Source: Fibrobacteria bacterium (GTDB lineage Bacteria > Fibrobacterota > Fibrobacteria > UBA11236). Taken from it: a stretch of 38,835 nt of DNA. Positions 24,580 to 38,272 of this stretch are shown here, in pieces. The stretch lies in NCBI GenBank assembly GCA_021155885.1, contig JAJNBB010000043.1, forward strand, positions 1 through 38,835. The letters are read 5' to 3'. The notes below the pieces were generated by a model that worked only from the letters and a program-made list of their open reading frames with translations, made no database searches and was not told where the DNA came from. The translations under genes were made by a program, and so were the position numbers. The number at the start of each line of letters is the position of its first letter. Positions within the stretch are counted from its first letter, which is position 1.

Positions 24580-25485
24580 ATGACTTTCACTCCCTCCGCG
24601 GTCGTTCATCCCGGTCCTCGCGGCTTCCGCGCCCTGCTGGAGCTTTTCAAGCTGCGCATGACCTCGCACATCCTGATCACCACGGTGGTCGGATTCTACA
24701 TGGCCTCCCCCCTGGAATTCCAATGGGCGCTGCTGGGCTGGACCTTGCTGGGAACCGGCTTGCTGGCGATCTCGGCCTTTTGCTTCAACCAATCGATGGA
24801 AGTGAAATTCGACCGCGTGATGGAGCGGACGCAGAACCGGCCCCTGCCCTCCGATCGCCTCGGCGTCAAGGCCGGTTACGCGGCCGGGATCGTGACGTGC
24901 TTCCTGGGTGCCGCGCTTCTGTATGCGCAGGTGAACACCCTGACGGCCCTGCTGGGCATCCTGACCGTGGTGATGTACGCCGCGGTTTATACCCCGCTGA
25001 AGCGCCTTACCACCTTTAACACCTTGGTGGGCGGCATTCCCGGCGCGCTGCCCCCGCTGATGGGCTGGACGGCCGCCCAGAATCACGTGGGCATGGGCGG
25101 CATGCTGCTGTTCACGCTGCTTTTCTTCTGGCAGCTTCCCCACTTCCTCGCCTTGGCATGGATGTACAAGGATGACTACCGCCGGGGCGGCTTCCAGATG
25201 CTCAGCCTCGTCGACGCCTCGGGAGAAACCTGCTTCCGCCAGGTCTGGATCCAGAGCTGGCTTCTCGGCGTGGTGTCGGTCTTCCCCTATCTGTATGGCC
25301 TGGCGGGCGAGATTTACCTGGCCGTGGCCCTGGTTTCCATCGCCGTCATGCTGTGGCTGGCTTATCGGCTGCGCCGGACGGGGACGCGCCAGGCGGCCGT
25401 GCACGTGTTTTTATGGTCGCTAGCCTACCTTCCCCTGGTGCTCATCGCCATGGCCCTGGATCGCCGCCTCGTTTTCGTCGGCTAA
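24580..25485 (+). CDS. ctaB: Protoheme IX farnesyltransferase (heme O synthase)
   Basis: UbiA-type membrane protein; NQSMEVKFDRVMERTQNRPLPSDRL and YTPLKRLTTFNTLVGGIPGALPPLMGW; FWQLPHFLALAWMYKDDYRRGGFQML. Confidence 0.93.
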   Translation: MTFTPSAVVHPGPRGFRALLELFKLRMTSHILITTVVGFYMASPLEFQWALLGWTLLGTGLLAISAFCFNQSMEVKFDRVMERTQNRPLPSDRLGVKAGYAAGIVTCFLGAALLYAQVNTLTALLGILTVVMYAAVYTPLKRLTTFNTLVGGIPGALPPLMGWTAAQNHVGMGGMLLFTLLFFWQLPHFLALAWMYKDDYRRGGFQMLSLVDASGETCFRQVWIQSWLLGVVSVFPYLYGLAGEIYLAVALVSIAVMLWLAYRLRRTGTRQAAVHVFLWSLAYLPLVLIAMALDRRLVFVG

Positions 25486-25623
25486 ACCGCCATTCCTCGC
25501 GCCTCTTTTCGCCTTCTCCTTTGAACTCAACGGCTTCCGTCCGTCAAGGGTTAAATCCTTACCAAATCGATCAAGAATCCATCGCGGTTTAATGGGAGAT
25601 TTTGGCCCTCCACGGGAATGAAA

Positions 25624-25669
25624 TTCTTATAGAAAAATAAGATTGAGAATAAATCTCAAACTATAAGAA
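25624..25669. promoter_or_regulatory. Nested inverted repeat in AT-rich region upstream of actA
   Basis: Outer TTCTTATAG (25624-25632)/CTATAAGAA (25661-25669), inner TTGAGA (25643-25648)/TCTCAA (25654-25659). Confidence 0.6.
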
Positions 25670-25856
25670 AGGCGGGAGAAAGTGGTTTAACCGAAAGAAT
25701 TTCGCCTTTTACCTCGATAAAAGCTTGAACCGGCTACCTACCCGATTTAACTTTCACGCTTTTGAAACCTTAGACTTGATGCGACCCGACAATCCCTGAA
25801 AACTGCGAAGTCCGCAGATTCGGGGAGGGCCCGGGCCGCGCCGCTGGAGAGGCCGA

Positions 25857-26510
25857 ATGCTATTCCCGAAGTGGACCAATAAGGTGCCCCTCGTCTTATT
25901 GGCATCGCTCGTCGTTCTACTGTGTTTCATCGTTTTCGCCTTCGCGTACTGGGGCTCCCCCAAGAACTACGTGGTCGGCTACCAGCCCGTCCAGCCCATC
26001 GCCTTCAGCCACAAGATCCACGCGGGCGAACTCGGCCTCGACTGCCGCTATTGCCACTTCAACGTGGAAAAAGGCCGCCATGCCGGCGTCCCCCCCACCG
26101 AAACCTGCCTGAATTGCCACAACATCGTCCGCTCGGGCTCCAAGACGGGCACCGCGGAGATCAAGAAAATCCACGACGCGCACTCCAAGGGCGTGCCGAT
26201 CCAGTGGGTGCGCGTCCACAAGCTCGCCGACTTCGCCTACTTCGATCACAGCGCCCACGTGAACAAGGGCGTCAGCTGCGTCGAGTGCCACGGCCGCGTC
26301 GACCAGATGGACGAAGTGCGCGCCGCCCAGCCCCTCAGCATGGGCTGGTGCCTCGATTGCCACCGCAATCCGGCGCCGCACCTCCGCGACAAGAAGTTGG
26401 TCACCAACCTGGCCTGGACCCCCGGGGGCGATCCCGCGGAACTGGGCCGTGAGTTCATGAAGAAGTACAACGTTCAGCCCAGGACGGATTGTTCCACATG
26501 TCATCGTTGA
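25857..26510 (+). CDS. actA: Alternative complex III pentaheme cytochrome c subunit ActA
   Basis: N-terminal TM; five CxxCH: CRYCH, CLNCH, CVECH, CLDCH, CSTCH; first gene of an actABCDEF-order cluster. Confidence 0.93.
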   Translation: MLFPKWTNKVPLVLLASLVVLLCFIVFAFAYWGSPKNYVVGYQPVQPIAFSHKIHAGELGLDCRYCHFNVEKGRHAGVPPTETCLNCHNIVRSGSKTGTAEIKKIHDAHSKGVPIQWVRVHKLADFAYFDHSAHVNKGVSCVECHGRVDQMDEVRAAQPLSMGWCLDCHRNPAPHLRDKKLVTNLAWTPGGDPAELGREFMKKYNVQPRTDCSTCHR

Positions 26511-29500
26511 ATCTTGATCCCAAACAGGCCGGCAAGGCCACCTGGAAAAGCCTGGAAGAGCTGGCGGGCGCTCCCGAATTCAAGGAGTTCGCCGGCCAGG
26601 AATTTCCCGACGGAGCGGACACGATGGGCGCCGACATTTCGCGCCGCCGTTTCCTTCAGGTCATGGGCGCGGGAATGGCCTTCGCGGGCGTGACCGGGTG
26701 CAAGGGCATCCGCCGGCCCGAGCAGCACATTCTTCCTTACAACAACCTTCCCGAGAACCTGATTCCGGGCGTCCCGCAGTATTACGCGACCTCCTTGTCC
26801 ATCGCGGGCGACGCGGTCGGCCTGATCGTCGAGGCCCATGAGGGCCGGCCGACCAAGATCGAGGGCAACCCGGCCCATCCGGCCAACCGCGGCGCGACTT
26901 CGAAACAGCACCAGTCGATCCTCCTCGACCTGTACAACCCCGAGCGCAGCCAGAAAGTCCTCAAGGACGGTTCTGAATCTTCCTGGGACGCGTTCTGGAA
27001 GGCGTCGGCCCCCGTTCTCGACGCGCTGAAGCAAAACGGCGGCGAAGGCCTCGCCTTCCTCGCGGGCTACAGCGCTTCGCCCTCGTTCCGCGCCGTGCGC
27101 GAACATGCCGCCAGGACCTTCCCCAAGGCCGTGTGGTACACCTACGAGCCGCTGAACCGCGACAACGTGCTCGCGGGCATGCATGCCCTGACCGGCCAGG
27201 CGCTCGAGCCCCTCTATCACTTCGACAAGGCCGCGCGCATCCTTTCGGTGGACGGCGACTTCCTGGAGTCGGAGCCCTACAACCTCGCCTATGCGCGCGA
27301 CTTCGCGGCCGGCCGCAATCCCGACAACGGCGCGGCGAACATGAACCGCCTGTACGTGATCGAGTCGCACTTCTCGGTCACCGGCGGCGCCGCGGATCAC
27401 CGCCTGCGCGTCAAGCCCGATACGATCCCGCAAACCTTGCTGGCCCTCGCCCGCGAATTGAAGGCTGCGGGCCTCGCCCTTCCCGACCTCGGGACGGATC
27501 TGGGCACGATCCCCCGCAACGCCGAGGGGATTTCCTCCGCCTGGCTGCAGGGCGTCGCGCAGGATCTTCTCTCCCATCGCGGCAAGAGCCTCGTCGTCGT
27601 CGGCAAGGACCAGCCCGCCGGCGTCCACGCCATCGGCCAGGCCCTCAACGCCGCCTTGGGCAACGTGGGAACGACCGTCGAATGGCTGCCCTCCACGGTG
27701 CACGCCCTCAACGCCACCGACTCTGCCGGCGTCCCCGAAAACTCCATCGCCTCGCTGCGCGCCCTGTCCAGGGAACTCGACGCGGGCCGCGTTTCGGCCC
27801 TGTTCATCCTGGACGCGAACCCGGCCTACGCCTCGCCCGCCGAACTGGCGTTCGGCGACAAGATCGCCCTGGCCAAGTTCTCCGCGCACCTCGGCGCGGA
27901 AGTCGATGAGACCGCCGTGGTTTCGCAGTGGCACCTGCCGCTCAGCCACTTCCTCGAGACCTGGAGCGACACCCGTTCGCAAGACGGCACGATCGCGCTC
28001 GCGCAGCCGCTGATCGCCCCCCTGTACGAAACCCTTTCGGCCGCCGAAGTCCTCGCCCGCCTCTCGGAATACCCGAAGCAGACGGACCATGACATCGTGA
28101 AGGACCTGTGGGCCAATGGCAGCGAAAAGAACTGGCGCACCTGGCTGCACGACGGTATCGTGTCCAAGGGCGCCCTGACGGGCGTTTCGGGCTACTCCGC
28201 CGCCGGCATTTCCGCGGTCGTGAAAGCGCTGCCTGCGCCGACCCGCGACCTCGAAATCCTGTTCCGCGAGGATTCCCGCCTGCTCGACGGACGCTTCGCC
28301 AACAACGCCTGGCTGCAGGAAATCCCCGACCCGGTCACCAAGCTGACCTGGGACAACGCCGTGCTGATGAGTCCCGGCATGGCCGAAAAGCTCGGCATCC
28401 ACGGCATGCTGCTGAACGGCGAAGAGACCGGCACGACCCTGGGCGACTACCGCAAGCGCCCGATGGTCCGCGTCACCGCGAACGGCCGTTCCCTCGAAGC
28501 CGCCGCCTGGGTTCTGCCCGGCATGGCGGAAAACACCTTGCTGCTGCACACCGGTTTCGGCCGCATCCAGGTCGGCAAGGTCGGCGAAGATTCCGGTTTC
28601 AACGCCTATGTGCTGGCGTCGCTCGCCAACCCCTCGGTGGCCGGCAACGTCAAGATCGAGAAAATCGCGCGAGTCTACTCCCTGGCCTGCACGCAGGATC
28701 ACTGGTCGACCGAAAACCGCCCCATGATCCGCACCGGCGACCTCGCCGAGTACCTGCGCCACCCCGAGGAGTTCGCCTCCGAGGAGAAGTGGAACGAGCA
28801 TCCGCCGGAAAAGAGCCTGTGGGACGAGGAAGTCCGCGGCACCTACGACTTCTCGAAGGGCATGCAATGGGGCATGGTCATCGACCTGAACAGCTGCACG
28901 GGCTGCAACGCCTGCTCCATCGCCTGCCAGGCCGAGAACAACATCCCCACCGTGGGCAAGGAGCAGGTCCTGCGCGGCCGCGAGATGCACTGGCTCCGCC
29001 TGGACCGCTATTTCACGGGCGACGTGAACGACCCGCAGCTCGAGTTCCAGCCGATGACCTGCCAGCAGTGCGAAAACGCCCCCTGCGAGGAAGTCTGCCC
29101 CGTGGCAGCCACCGTGCATACGCACGAGGGCCTGAACGACATGGTGTACAACCGCTGCATCGGCACCAAGTACTGCTCGAACAACTGCCCCTTCAAGGTG
29201 CGCCGCTTCAACTTCTTCAATTACAACAACCAGCACGCCGAAACCGAGAAGATGCGCATGAACCCGGACGTCACCGTCCGCTTCCGCGGCGTCATGGAGA
29301 AGTGCACCTATTGCGTGCAGCGCATCCAGCGCGCCCGCGTAGACGCCAAGAACCACGGCAGCGAGCGGATCGCCGACGGCGCGGTCACCCCGGCCTGCGG
29401 ACAAGCCTGCGCCAGCGACTCCATCGTGTTCGGCGACATCAACGATCCGAACAGCCGCGTGTCCAGGCTCAAGAAACACCCGCGCAACTACGGGCTGCTG

Positions 29501-29593
29501 AACGACCTCAACGTGAAGCCGCGCACGAGCTACCTCGCGCGCGTGCGCAATCCGAACCCCGCCCTGGCCACTCAAGAGAAGGCCGGGGCCTAA
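26498..29593 (+). CDS. actB: Alternative complex III iron-sulfur subunit ActB (molybdopterin-oxidoreductase-like plus ferredoxin domains)
   Basis: Twin-Arg-like [79 protein letters not shown]. Start overlaps the actA stop. Confidence 0.95.
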   Translation: MSSLNLDPKQAGKATWKSLEELAGAPEFKEFAGQEFPDGADTMGADISRRRFLQVMGAGMAFAGVTGCKGIRRPEQHILPYNNLPENLIPGVPQYYATSLSIAGDAVGLIVEAHEGRPTKIEGNPAHPANRGATSKQHQSILLDLYNPERSQKVLKDGSESSWDAFWKASAPVLDALKQNGGEGLAFLAGYSASPSFRAVREHAARTFPKAVWYTYEPLNRDNVLAGMHALTGQALEPLYHFDKAARILSVDGDFLESEPYNLAYARDFAAGRNPDNGAANMNRLYVIESHFSVTGGAADHRLRVKPDTIPQTLLALARELKAAGLALPDLGTDLGTIPRNAEGISSAWLQGVAQDLLSHRGKSLVVVGKDQPAGVHAIGQALNAALGNVGTTVEWLPSTVHALNATDSAGVPENSIASLRALSRELDAGRVSALFILDANPAYASPAELAFGDKIALAKFSAHLGAEVDETAVVSQWHLPLSHFLETWSDTRSQDGTIALAQPLIAPLYETLSAAEVLARLSEYPKQTDHDIVKDLWANGSEKNWRTWLHDGIVSKGALTGVSGYSAAGISAVVKALPAPTRDLEILFREDSRLLDGRFANNAWLQEIPDPVTKLTWDNAVLMSPGMAEKLGIHGMLLNGEETGTTLGDYRKRPMVRVTANGRSLEAAAWVLPGMAENTLLLHTGFGRIQVGKVGEDSGFNAYVLASLANPSVAGNVKIEKIARVYSLACTQDHWSTENRPMIRTGDLAEYLRHPEEFASEEKWNEHPPEKSLWDEEVRGTYDFSKGMQWGMVIDLNSCTGCNACSIACQAENNIPTVGKEQVLRGREMHWLRLDRYFTGDVNDPQLEFQPMTCQQCENAPCEEVCPVAATVHTHEGLNDMVYNRCIGTKYCSNNCPFKVRRFNFFNYNNQHAETEKMRMNPDVTVRFRGVMEKCTYCVQRIQRARVDAKNHGSERIADGAVTPACGQACASDSIVFGDINDPNSRVSRLKKHPRNYGLLNDLNVKPRTSYLARVRNPNPALATQEKAGA

Positions 29594-29621
29594 GCGGCCC
29601 GCAAGGAAGAACGGACCCCCA

Positions 29622-31019
<1,398 letters not shown>

Positions 31020-31038
31020 GATGAGGAGCGAAATCGCC

Positions 31039-31599
31039 ATGAGTAACCAGTCCGCAGCCGCATCCGCCAAGGCCCCCCTGTTCGGGGTCATCGCGGAATT
31101 CGGCAGCCCCGCCGAAGTGTACCACGCCGCCGAGAAAGTGCGCGACGCCGGGTACAAGCGGTGGGACGTGTATTCCCCCTTCCCGATCCACGGCATCGAA
31201 TCGGCCATGGGCATCGGCGACTCCAAGCTGGGCTGGATCGCCTTCTTCGGAGCCTGCGCCGGCGTGTTCGGCGGTTTCGGTTTGCAATTCTGGGTGCACA
31301 AGTTCGCCTACCCGCTGCTGATCGGCGGCAAGCCCATGGTCGCCTACCCCGCCTACATCCCCGTGACCTTCGAGCCGGGCATTCTGTTCACCGCCTTCGC
31401 CACCCTCCTCGGCATGCTGGTCCTGAACGGGCTGCCCCGCTTCTACCACGCCTTGTTCCGGAGCGAAAACTTCCGGAAGGTCACCGATGACGGTTTCTTC
31501 ATCGGCATCGAGGCGAAGGATCCCAAGTTCAGCGTGGAGTCGGCCCGCGCGCTGCTCGAGTCCATCGGCGGCAAAAACATCGAAGTTCTGGAGGATTGA
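31039..31599 (+). CDS. actD: Alternative complex III subunit ActD (DUF3341)
   Basis: LFGVIAEFGSPAEVYHAAEKVRDAGYKRWDVYSPFPIHGIESAMG; GAGGAG RBS-like sequence before 31039. Confidence 0.93.
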   Translation: MSNQSAAASAKAPLFGVIAEFGSPAEVYHAAEKVRDAGYKRWDVYSPFPIHGIESAMGIGDSKLGWIAFFGACAGVFGGFGLQFWVHKFAYPLLIGGKPMVAYPAYIPVTFEPGILFTAFATLLGMLVLNGLPRFYHALFRSENFRKVTDDGFFIGIEAKDPKFSVESARALLESIGGKNIEVLED

Positions 31600-31600
31600 C

Positions 31601-32176
31601 GTGAAGCCCACCGCTTTCTTGGGATTTACGCTGCTCGGCGCCGCCGTCCTGCTTTCGGGTTGCCGCGGGCAGACTTCGCGCAAGCCCCCCGTTTTCATTC
31701 TGCACGGCATGGAGTTCCAGCCGCGCTTCAACGCCTTCGAGGGCAACTCCTTCTACGCCGACGGCCGCAACATGCGCACGCCCCCGGCCGGGACCGTTGC
31801 GCGCGGCCTGCTCAAGGACGAGGACGCCTTCTACCGCGGCGGCGATAGCACCGCGCCGCTGCAGGCCAGCCCCGTTCCGGCGACGGCGGAGCTGCTCGAA
31901 CGCGGCCGGGAACGCTTCGACATCTACTGCGCCCCCTGCCACGCGCGCACCGGCCTGGGCAACGGCATGGTGGTCCAGCGCGGCTTCCTGCCGCCGCCGA
32001 GCCTGAACGACCCGCGCATCGTGGCGCTGGCCGACGGGCAGATTTTCCAGGTCATCAGCAGGGGCAAGGGCAATATGCCCTCCTACGCCAAGCAAGTTCC
32101 CGAAGCCGACCGCTGGGCCATCGTGGCCTACGTGCGCGCGCTTCAGTACAGCCAAAACGCCGGGGAGGCGAAGTGA
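31601..32176 (+). CDS. actE: Alternative complex III monoheme cytochrome c lipoprotein ActE
   Basis: GTG start; LLGAAVLLSGC lipobox; RFDIYCAPCHARTGLGNGMVVQRGF; GKGNMPSYAKQVPEADRWAIVAYVRALQ. Confidence 0.93.
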   Translation: MKPTAFLGFTLLGAAVLLSGCRGQTSRKPPVFILHGMEFQPRFNAFEGNSFYADGRNMRTPPAGTVARGLLKDEDAFYRGGDSTAPLQASPVPATAELLERGRERFDIYCAPCHARTGLGNGMVVQRGFLPPPSLNDPRIVALADGQIFQVISRGKGNMPSYAKQVPEADRWAIVAYVRALQYSQNAGEAK

Positions 32177-33378
32177 GCATGGACAAGGTTGAAACACCGG
32201 ACACCCTCCAGCTGAACGACCGGCTGGCCAAAAGCACTTCGTGGTTCCTGGGGGCCGGCATCCTCGGCGTGCTGCTATGCGGTTTCGGCTATTACCACAA
32301 CAGCCAGGAGTTTTTCGCTTCCTACCTGACCGCCTTCTCGTTCTTCCTGGCGATCGCCCTGGGAGGGATTTTCTTCGTCATGGTGCAGCACCTGGTGCGC
32401 GCGGGCTGGAGCACCACCGTGCGCCGCACGGCCGAGAACATCGGGAACAACCTGATCGTCATGAGCGTGCTCTTTCTTCCCCTGCTGCTCGGGGTGCATG
32501 ACCTGTTCGAATGGTCCCACGAGGAGGTCCGCGCGGTCGACCGCCTGATCCAGGCGAAGGCCGGCTACCTGAACGAGCCCTTCTTTTACCTCCGCGCGCT
32601 GATCTACATCGTGATCTGGTGCGGCCTCGGCAGCTGGTTCCTGCGGACCTCGCGCCGCCAGGACGAGTCGAAGGACCCCCTGCTTTCCATCAAGATGGGC
32701 CGCGCCTCCACCTTCGGCCTCGTCCTTTTCGCGCTCACCTTGACCTTCTACGCCCTCGACTGGATCATGTCGATCGACGCGCATTGGTTCTCCACCATGT
32801 TCGGGGTATACTACTTCGCCGGCGCGGTCGTGGCGTTCTACTCCTTCCTGATCCTGATGATGACCTGGCTGCGCTCCACCGGCCACGCGCGGACCTCGAT
32901 CAACATGGAGCACTACCACGACGCGGGCAAGCTGCTGTTCGGCCACAACGTGTTCTGGACCTACATCGCCTTCAGCCAGTTCATGCTGATCTGGTACGCC
33001 AACATCCCCGAAGAGACGCTGTTCTTCCTGCATCGCGGCGGCGACTGGAAGTGGGTCAGCATGCTGCTGCCCTGGGGCCATTTCGCGGTTCCCTTCGTCT
33101 TCCTGATGTCGCACAACGTCAAGCGCAAGCCCTGGCTGGTTTCGATCGGCTGCGCGTGGCTGCTGGCCATGTGCTACGTGGACATCTACTGGCTGATCCA
33201 GCCCAACTTCCACCACCACCCGCACTTCGGCATCGCGGATGTCGGCTCGTTGCTGGCCGTGGGCGGCTTTTTTATGTTCTTCCTCGTTCACACCATGCGC
33301 CAGGCCCCCCTCATCCCCGTCGGCGATCCGCGGTTGAAGATGAGCCTGAGCTATAATAACGGGATTCCAAAAAAATGA
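32173..33378 (+). CDS. actF: Alternative complex III quinone-binding-type membrane subunit ActF
   Basis: Polytopic NrfD-related protein (ALDWIMSIDAHWFSTMFGVYYFAGAVVAFYSFLILM); overlaps the actE stop. Confidence 0.93.
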   Translation: MSMDKVETPDTLQLNDRLAKSTSWFLGAGILGVLLCGFGYYHNSQEFFASYLTAFSFFLAIALGGIFFVMVQHLVRAGWSTTVRRTAENIGNNLIVMSVLFLPLLLGVHDLFEWSHEEVRAVDRLIQAKAGYLNEPFFYLRALIYIVIWCGLGSWFLRTSRRQDESKDPLLSIKMGRASTFGLVLFALTLTFYALDWIMSIDAHWFSTMFGVYYFAGAVVAFYSFLILMMTWLRSTGHARTSINMEHYHDAGKLLFGHNVFWTYIAFSQFMLIWYANIPEETLFFLHRGGDWKWVSMLLPWGHFAVPFVFLMSHNVKRKPWLVSIGCAWLLAMCYVDIYWLIQPNFHHHPHFGIADVGSLLAVGGFFMFFLVHTMRQAPLIPVGDPRLKMSLSYNNGIPKK

Positions 33379-33713
33379 GCGACGCACACAACCATACCGG
33401 ACACGGGACGCATTCCGAGGGCGCCCACGAGAAATCCGACCTGAACTACCAGCCCATGCTGTGGATCATTCCCGCCAGCCTGGCCTTCCTCCTGCTGTTC
33501 GTGACCGTGATCGTGTATCTTTCCGCCGCGGCCGCCTCCGACGAGATGAACCGCAAGCAGTTCGGCTCGGCCGACGCGGGCCGGGCCCAGCTCGAGGCCC
33601 TGCGCGCGCAAGAGGACAGCGTCCTGAACGGTTCCGGCACGGATGCGGACGGCCGCGTCCGCGTCCCCGTCTCGACGGCGATGGAAGCCCTTCCCACCTC
33701 CAAGAACCCCTGA
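33375..33713 (+). CDS. Small single-TM protein with His-rich N-terminus, between actF and sco
   Basis: MSDAHNHTGHGTHSEGAHEKSDLNYQPMLWIIPASLAFLLLFVTVIVYLSA...GRVRVPVSTAMEALP; ATGA overlap with actF. Confidence 0.75.
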   Translation: MSDAHNHTGHGTHSEGAHEKSDLNYQPMLWIIPASLAFLLLFVTVIVYLSAAAASDEMNRKQFGSADAGRAQLEALRAQEDSVLNGSGTDADGRVRVPVSTAMEALPTSKNP

Positions 33714-33726
33714 TCCAGGAATAACC

Positions 33727-34563
33727 TTGCTGTCCTCCGCCCTTCTTCTCGCCACGCTCGCCGTAGGCCCGAATCCCTACCCGGTTTCGGATACCACGGG
33801 CGCGATGTCACCCACGCTGGTCGGCGTGGGGATCGAGGAGCGTTTGGGCGAAAAGGTGGACGGCTCCCTGGCTTTCACCGATGAAACGGGCAAGTCCGTC
33901 CGGCTCGGCGATTACCTGGCCCACGGAAGGCCCGTGCTCCTGAACTTCGCCTACTTCCACTGTCCCATGCTGTGCGGGTTGGTGCAGAACGGCATGGTCA
34001 ACGGCCTCAAGCCCCTGGACTGGACCCCCGGGCGCCAGTATGAAATCCTCACCGTCGGCATGGACTGGCGCGAAGGACCCGCGGAAGCGCTGCCCGTGAA
34101 GAATCGCCTCGTGCCCGAGCTCGGCAAGGCGGGGTCCGAAAAGGGCTGGCACTTCCTCACCGGCAATTACAAGGCCGTCCACGCGCTCGCGCGGTCCGTG
34201 GGATTCAACTACAACTACGTCCCGGATCGCAACGACTTCGCGCACGCCGCCGGCCTCATTTTCATCAGCCCCGAGGGCAAAATCTCGCGCTACCTCTACG
34301 GCATCGAGTTTTCGCCGCGCGACATGCGCCTGGCCCTGCTGGACGCCTCCGAGGGCAAGAGCCTGTCGCTGGGCGACAAGCTGGCGATGTTCTGCTACAG
34401 CTACGACGCCCACACGCAAGGCTACGTGCTTTTCGCCCGCAATTTCATGAAGGCCGGCGGCCTCGCGGTGCTGGGTCTCTTGCTACTTTTACTCATCCCC
34501 CTATGGCGCAGGGAAGTCCGCAATCGGCGGCTATCCGGCCTCTCCACGGGAAAGGACGCCTGA
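33727..34563 (+). CDS. SCO1/SenC family copper chaperone for cytochrome oxidase
   Basis: RPVLLNFAYFHCPMLCGLVQNGMVNGL (CxxxC); LTGNYKAVHALARSVGFNY; HAAGLIFISPEGKISRYLYG; C-terminal TM. Likely TTG start. Confidence 0.9.
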   Translation: MLSSALLLATLAVGPNPYPVSDTTGAMSPTLVGVGIEERLGEKVDGSLAFTDETGKSVRLGDYLAHGRPVLLNFAYFHCPMLCGLVQNGMVNGLKPLDWTPGRQYEILTVGMDWREGPAEALPVKNRLVPELGKAGSEKGWHFLTGNYKAVHALARSVGFNYNYVPDRNDFAHAAGLIFISPEGKISRYLYGIEFSPRDMRLALLDASEGKSLSLGDKLAMFCYSYDAHTQGYVLFARNFMKAGGLAVLGLLLLLLIPLWRREVRNRRLSGLSTGKDA

Positions 34564-34593
34564 CCGCCCGACAGGGACGGAAACGGATCATCT

Positions 34594-35541
34594 ATGGAAA
34601 CCACTAAAACATTCTGGCTCCCCGAGCAGGCCTCCACCTTCGCCGACGCCGTCGACTGGGCGTTCGGCCTTTACTTCTGGATCTCCCTGTTCTTCTTCGC
34701 CCTGATCATCGGGCTGATCACGTATTTCGTCCTCCGCTACGCGCGCAAGCGCCCCGAGCAGATGGCCTCCGGCCAGATGATCCACAACACCATGCTCGAG
34801 CTGAGCTGGACGATCATCCCCCTGCTGATCGTGATGGGGCTCTTCTTCATCGGCATGCGCGGCTACTGGCACATGCGCGTGGCCCCCTCGGACGCCGTCA
34901 CCATCGACGTCGTGGGCCGCAAGTGGAGCTGGAGCTTCGATTACACCCAGGGGTTCAGCAACGACACGCTGGTGGTTCCCGTCCACCAGCCGGTGCGCCT
35001 GCGCGTCACCAGCACCGACGTCCTCCATTCGTTTTTCATTCCCGCCTTCCGCGCCAAGGCCGACGTCATTCCCGGGCGTTACCACAGCCTCTGGTTCGAG
35101 GCCACCCGGACCGGCGTCTTCCCGGTGCTGTGCACCCAGTACTGCGGCACCAACCACTCTTTCATGCTTTCGGCCGTCAAGGTGCTGGAACGGGAGGAAT
35201 ACGACGAGTGGCTGAAGGGCGCCGCCGAGGCGGCCGGGGGCGGGGGCATGACGCCCGCCGAGTTCGGCGCCACGGTCTACACCAAGCGCGGCTGCAACGC
35301 CTGCCACAGCCCGGACGGCAAGCCCGGCATCGGCCCGACCTGGCAGGGCCTGTGGGGCAAGAGCCGCCCCCTGACCAACGGAAGCTCGGTCCTGGCCGAC
35401 GAGGCCTACATCCGCCAATCGATCCTGGAGCCTCCCACCCAGGTCGTGGCCGGCTTCCAGCCCATCATGCCCCCCTACAAGGGAATCATCAGCGACCGCG
35501 AAATCGAAGCCGTGATCGCCTACATCCAGACCCTGAAATAA
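34594..35541 (+). CDS. coxB: Cytochrome c oxidase subunit II with fused cytochrome c domain (caa3 type)
   Basis: CuA site [13 protein letters not shown]-terminal [23 protein letters not shown] heme-binding domain. Confidence 0.96.
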   Translation: METTKTFWLPEQASTFADAVDWAFGLYFWISLFFFALIIGLITYFVLRYARKRPEQMASGQMIHNTMLELSWTIIPLLIVMGLFFIGMRGYWHMRVAPSDAVTIDVVGRKWSWSFDYTQGFSNDTLVVPVHQPVRLRVTSTDVLHSFFIPAFRAKADVIPGRYHSLWFEATRTGVFPVLCTQYCGTNHSFMLSAVKVLEREEYDEWLKGAAEAAGGGGMTPAEFGATVYTKRGCNACHSPDGKPGIGPTWQGLWGKSRPLTNGSSVLADEAYIRQSILEPPTQVVAGFQPIMPPYKGIISDREIEAVIAYIQTLK

Positions 35542-35554
35542 CCAGCGAGAAACC

Positions 35555-37155
<1,601 letters not shown>

Positions 37156-37156
<1 letters not shown>

Positions 37157-37806
37157 TGGCCGAAGTAACAGTGCCCAAGGAGCACGAGGTCGCCCACCAC
37201 TTCGACGACCTCGAGCAGGAGTTCGAGTCCCACCGCCTCGGCATGTGGCTCTTCATAGCCTCCGAGATCATGATGTTCGGGGCGCTGCTCGTCGGCGGCC
37301 TGCTGCTGCTGTACAAGTTTCCCGCGGCCTTTGCCGAGGGCCGGGCCCATCTGGACTGGCGCCTGGGGACGCTCAACACCTTTTTCCTGCTCACCAGCGG
37401 CTTGACCATGGCCCTCGCGGCCTGGCACGCGCAGCGGTCGGAGCAGGACAAGGTGCGCCGCAACCTGCTGCTCAGCCTCGCCTTCGCGACGGGCTTTTTG
37501 ATCGTCAAGTACTTCGAATACAGCGCCAAGTTCCACCACGGCCTGCTGCCGGGCAACGCCTTCAGCGGCCACGGCTTCACCGACCCGAACGCGCACGTGT
37601 TCTTCGGGTTCTACTTCGTGGCGACCGGCCTGCACGTACTCCACGTGCTGATCGGCATGGGCCTGATGGTCTGGTGCCTTTTCGTGTCCCGCAAGGTGAA
37701 GTTCACCCGCGCGTACTACACGCCGGTGGAACAAAGCGGCCTGTACTGGGCGCTCATCGACCTCGTCTGGATCTTCCTGTTCCCGCTTCTTTACCTGGTG
37801 GCCTAA
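37156..37806 (+). CDS. coxC: Cytochrome c oxidase subunit III
   Basis: GMWLFIASEIMMFGALL; FFGFYFVATGLHVLHVLIGMG; YYTPVEQSGLYWALIDLVWIFLFPLLYL. Confidence 0.95.
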
Positions 37807-37807
37807 A

Positions 37808-38251
37808 ATGGAAAACCTGCCTGGACATACCTACGACATCAAGGTTCTCGTGCGCGTCTACGTCGCCCTGCTCGTCCTCGCGGGCGGTATGGTCGTCGTC
37901 TCCCTCGCCCCGCTGGAAAACATCGCCGGCCTCGACTGGATCGACCTGCACGTGCTGAAGGGACTCGTCATCTTCGGCCTGGCCACGATCATGGTCAGCA
38001 TCGTTTCCGGCTTCCTGATGGGCCTTCGGTACGAGAAGTCCAAGTTGAACACCGTGGTGTTCCTCGGAAACTTCGCCTTCCTGGCCTTGTTCATCGTCTT
38101 CACCTGGGCCGACATCGGCTTCCGCGGCTTGGTCTACCCGAGCTTCGAGGAGCAGTTGAACTGGGAATCCCCCGTCGACAAGGCCAACAAGGCCCACGCC
38201 GGCGAGTCCGAAGAAGCCGAAGAGGCTGATCCCGAGACCCCCGCGCACTAG
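37808..38251 (+). CDS. coxD: Cytochrome c oxidase subunit IV-like (caa3 type)
   Basis: Three TM helices, YDIKVLVRVYVALLVLAGGMVVVSLAPL...DLHVLKGLVIFGLATIMVSIVSGFLMGLRYE; position after coxC. Confidence 0.85.
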   Translation: MENLPGHTYDIKVLVRVYVALLVLAGGMVVVSLAPLENIAGLDWIDLHVLKGLVIFGLATIMVSIVSGFLMGLRYEKSKLNTVVFLGNFAFLALFIVFTWADIGFRGLVYPSFEEQLNWESPVDKANKAHAGESEEAEEADPETPAH

Positions 38252-38272
38252 CGGGGGGCCTCGCCCACCCGG

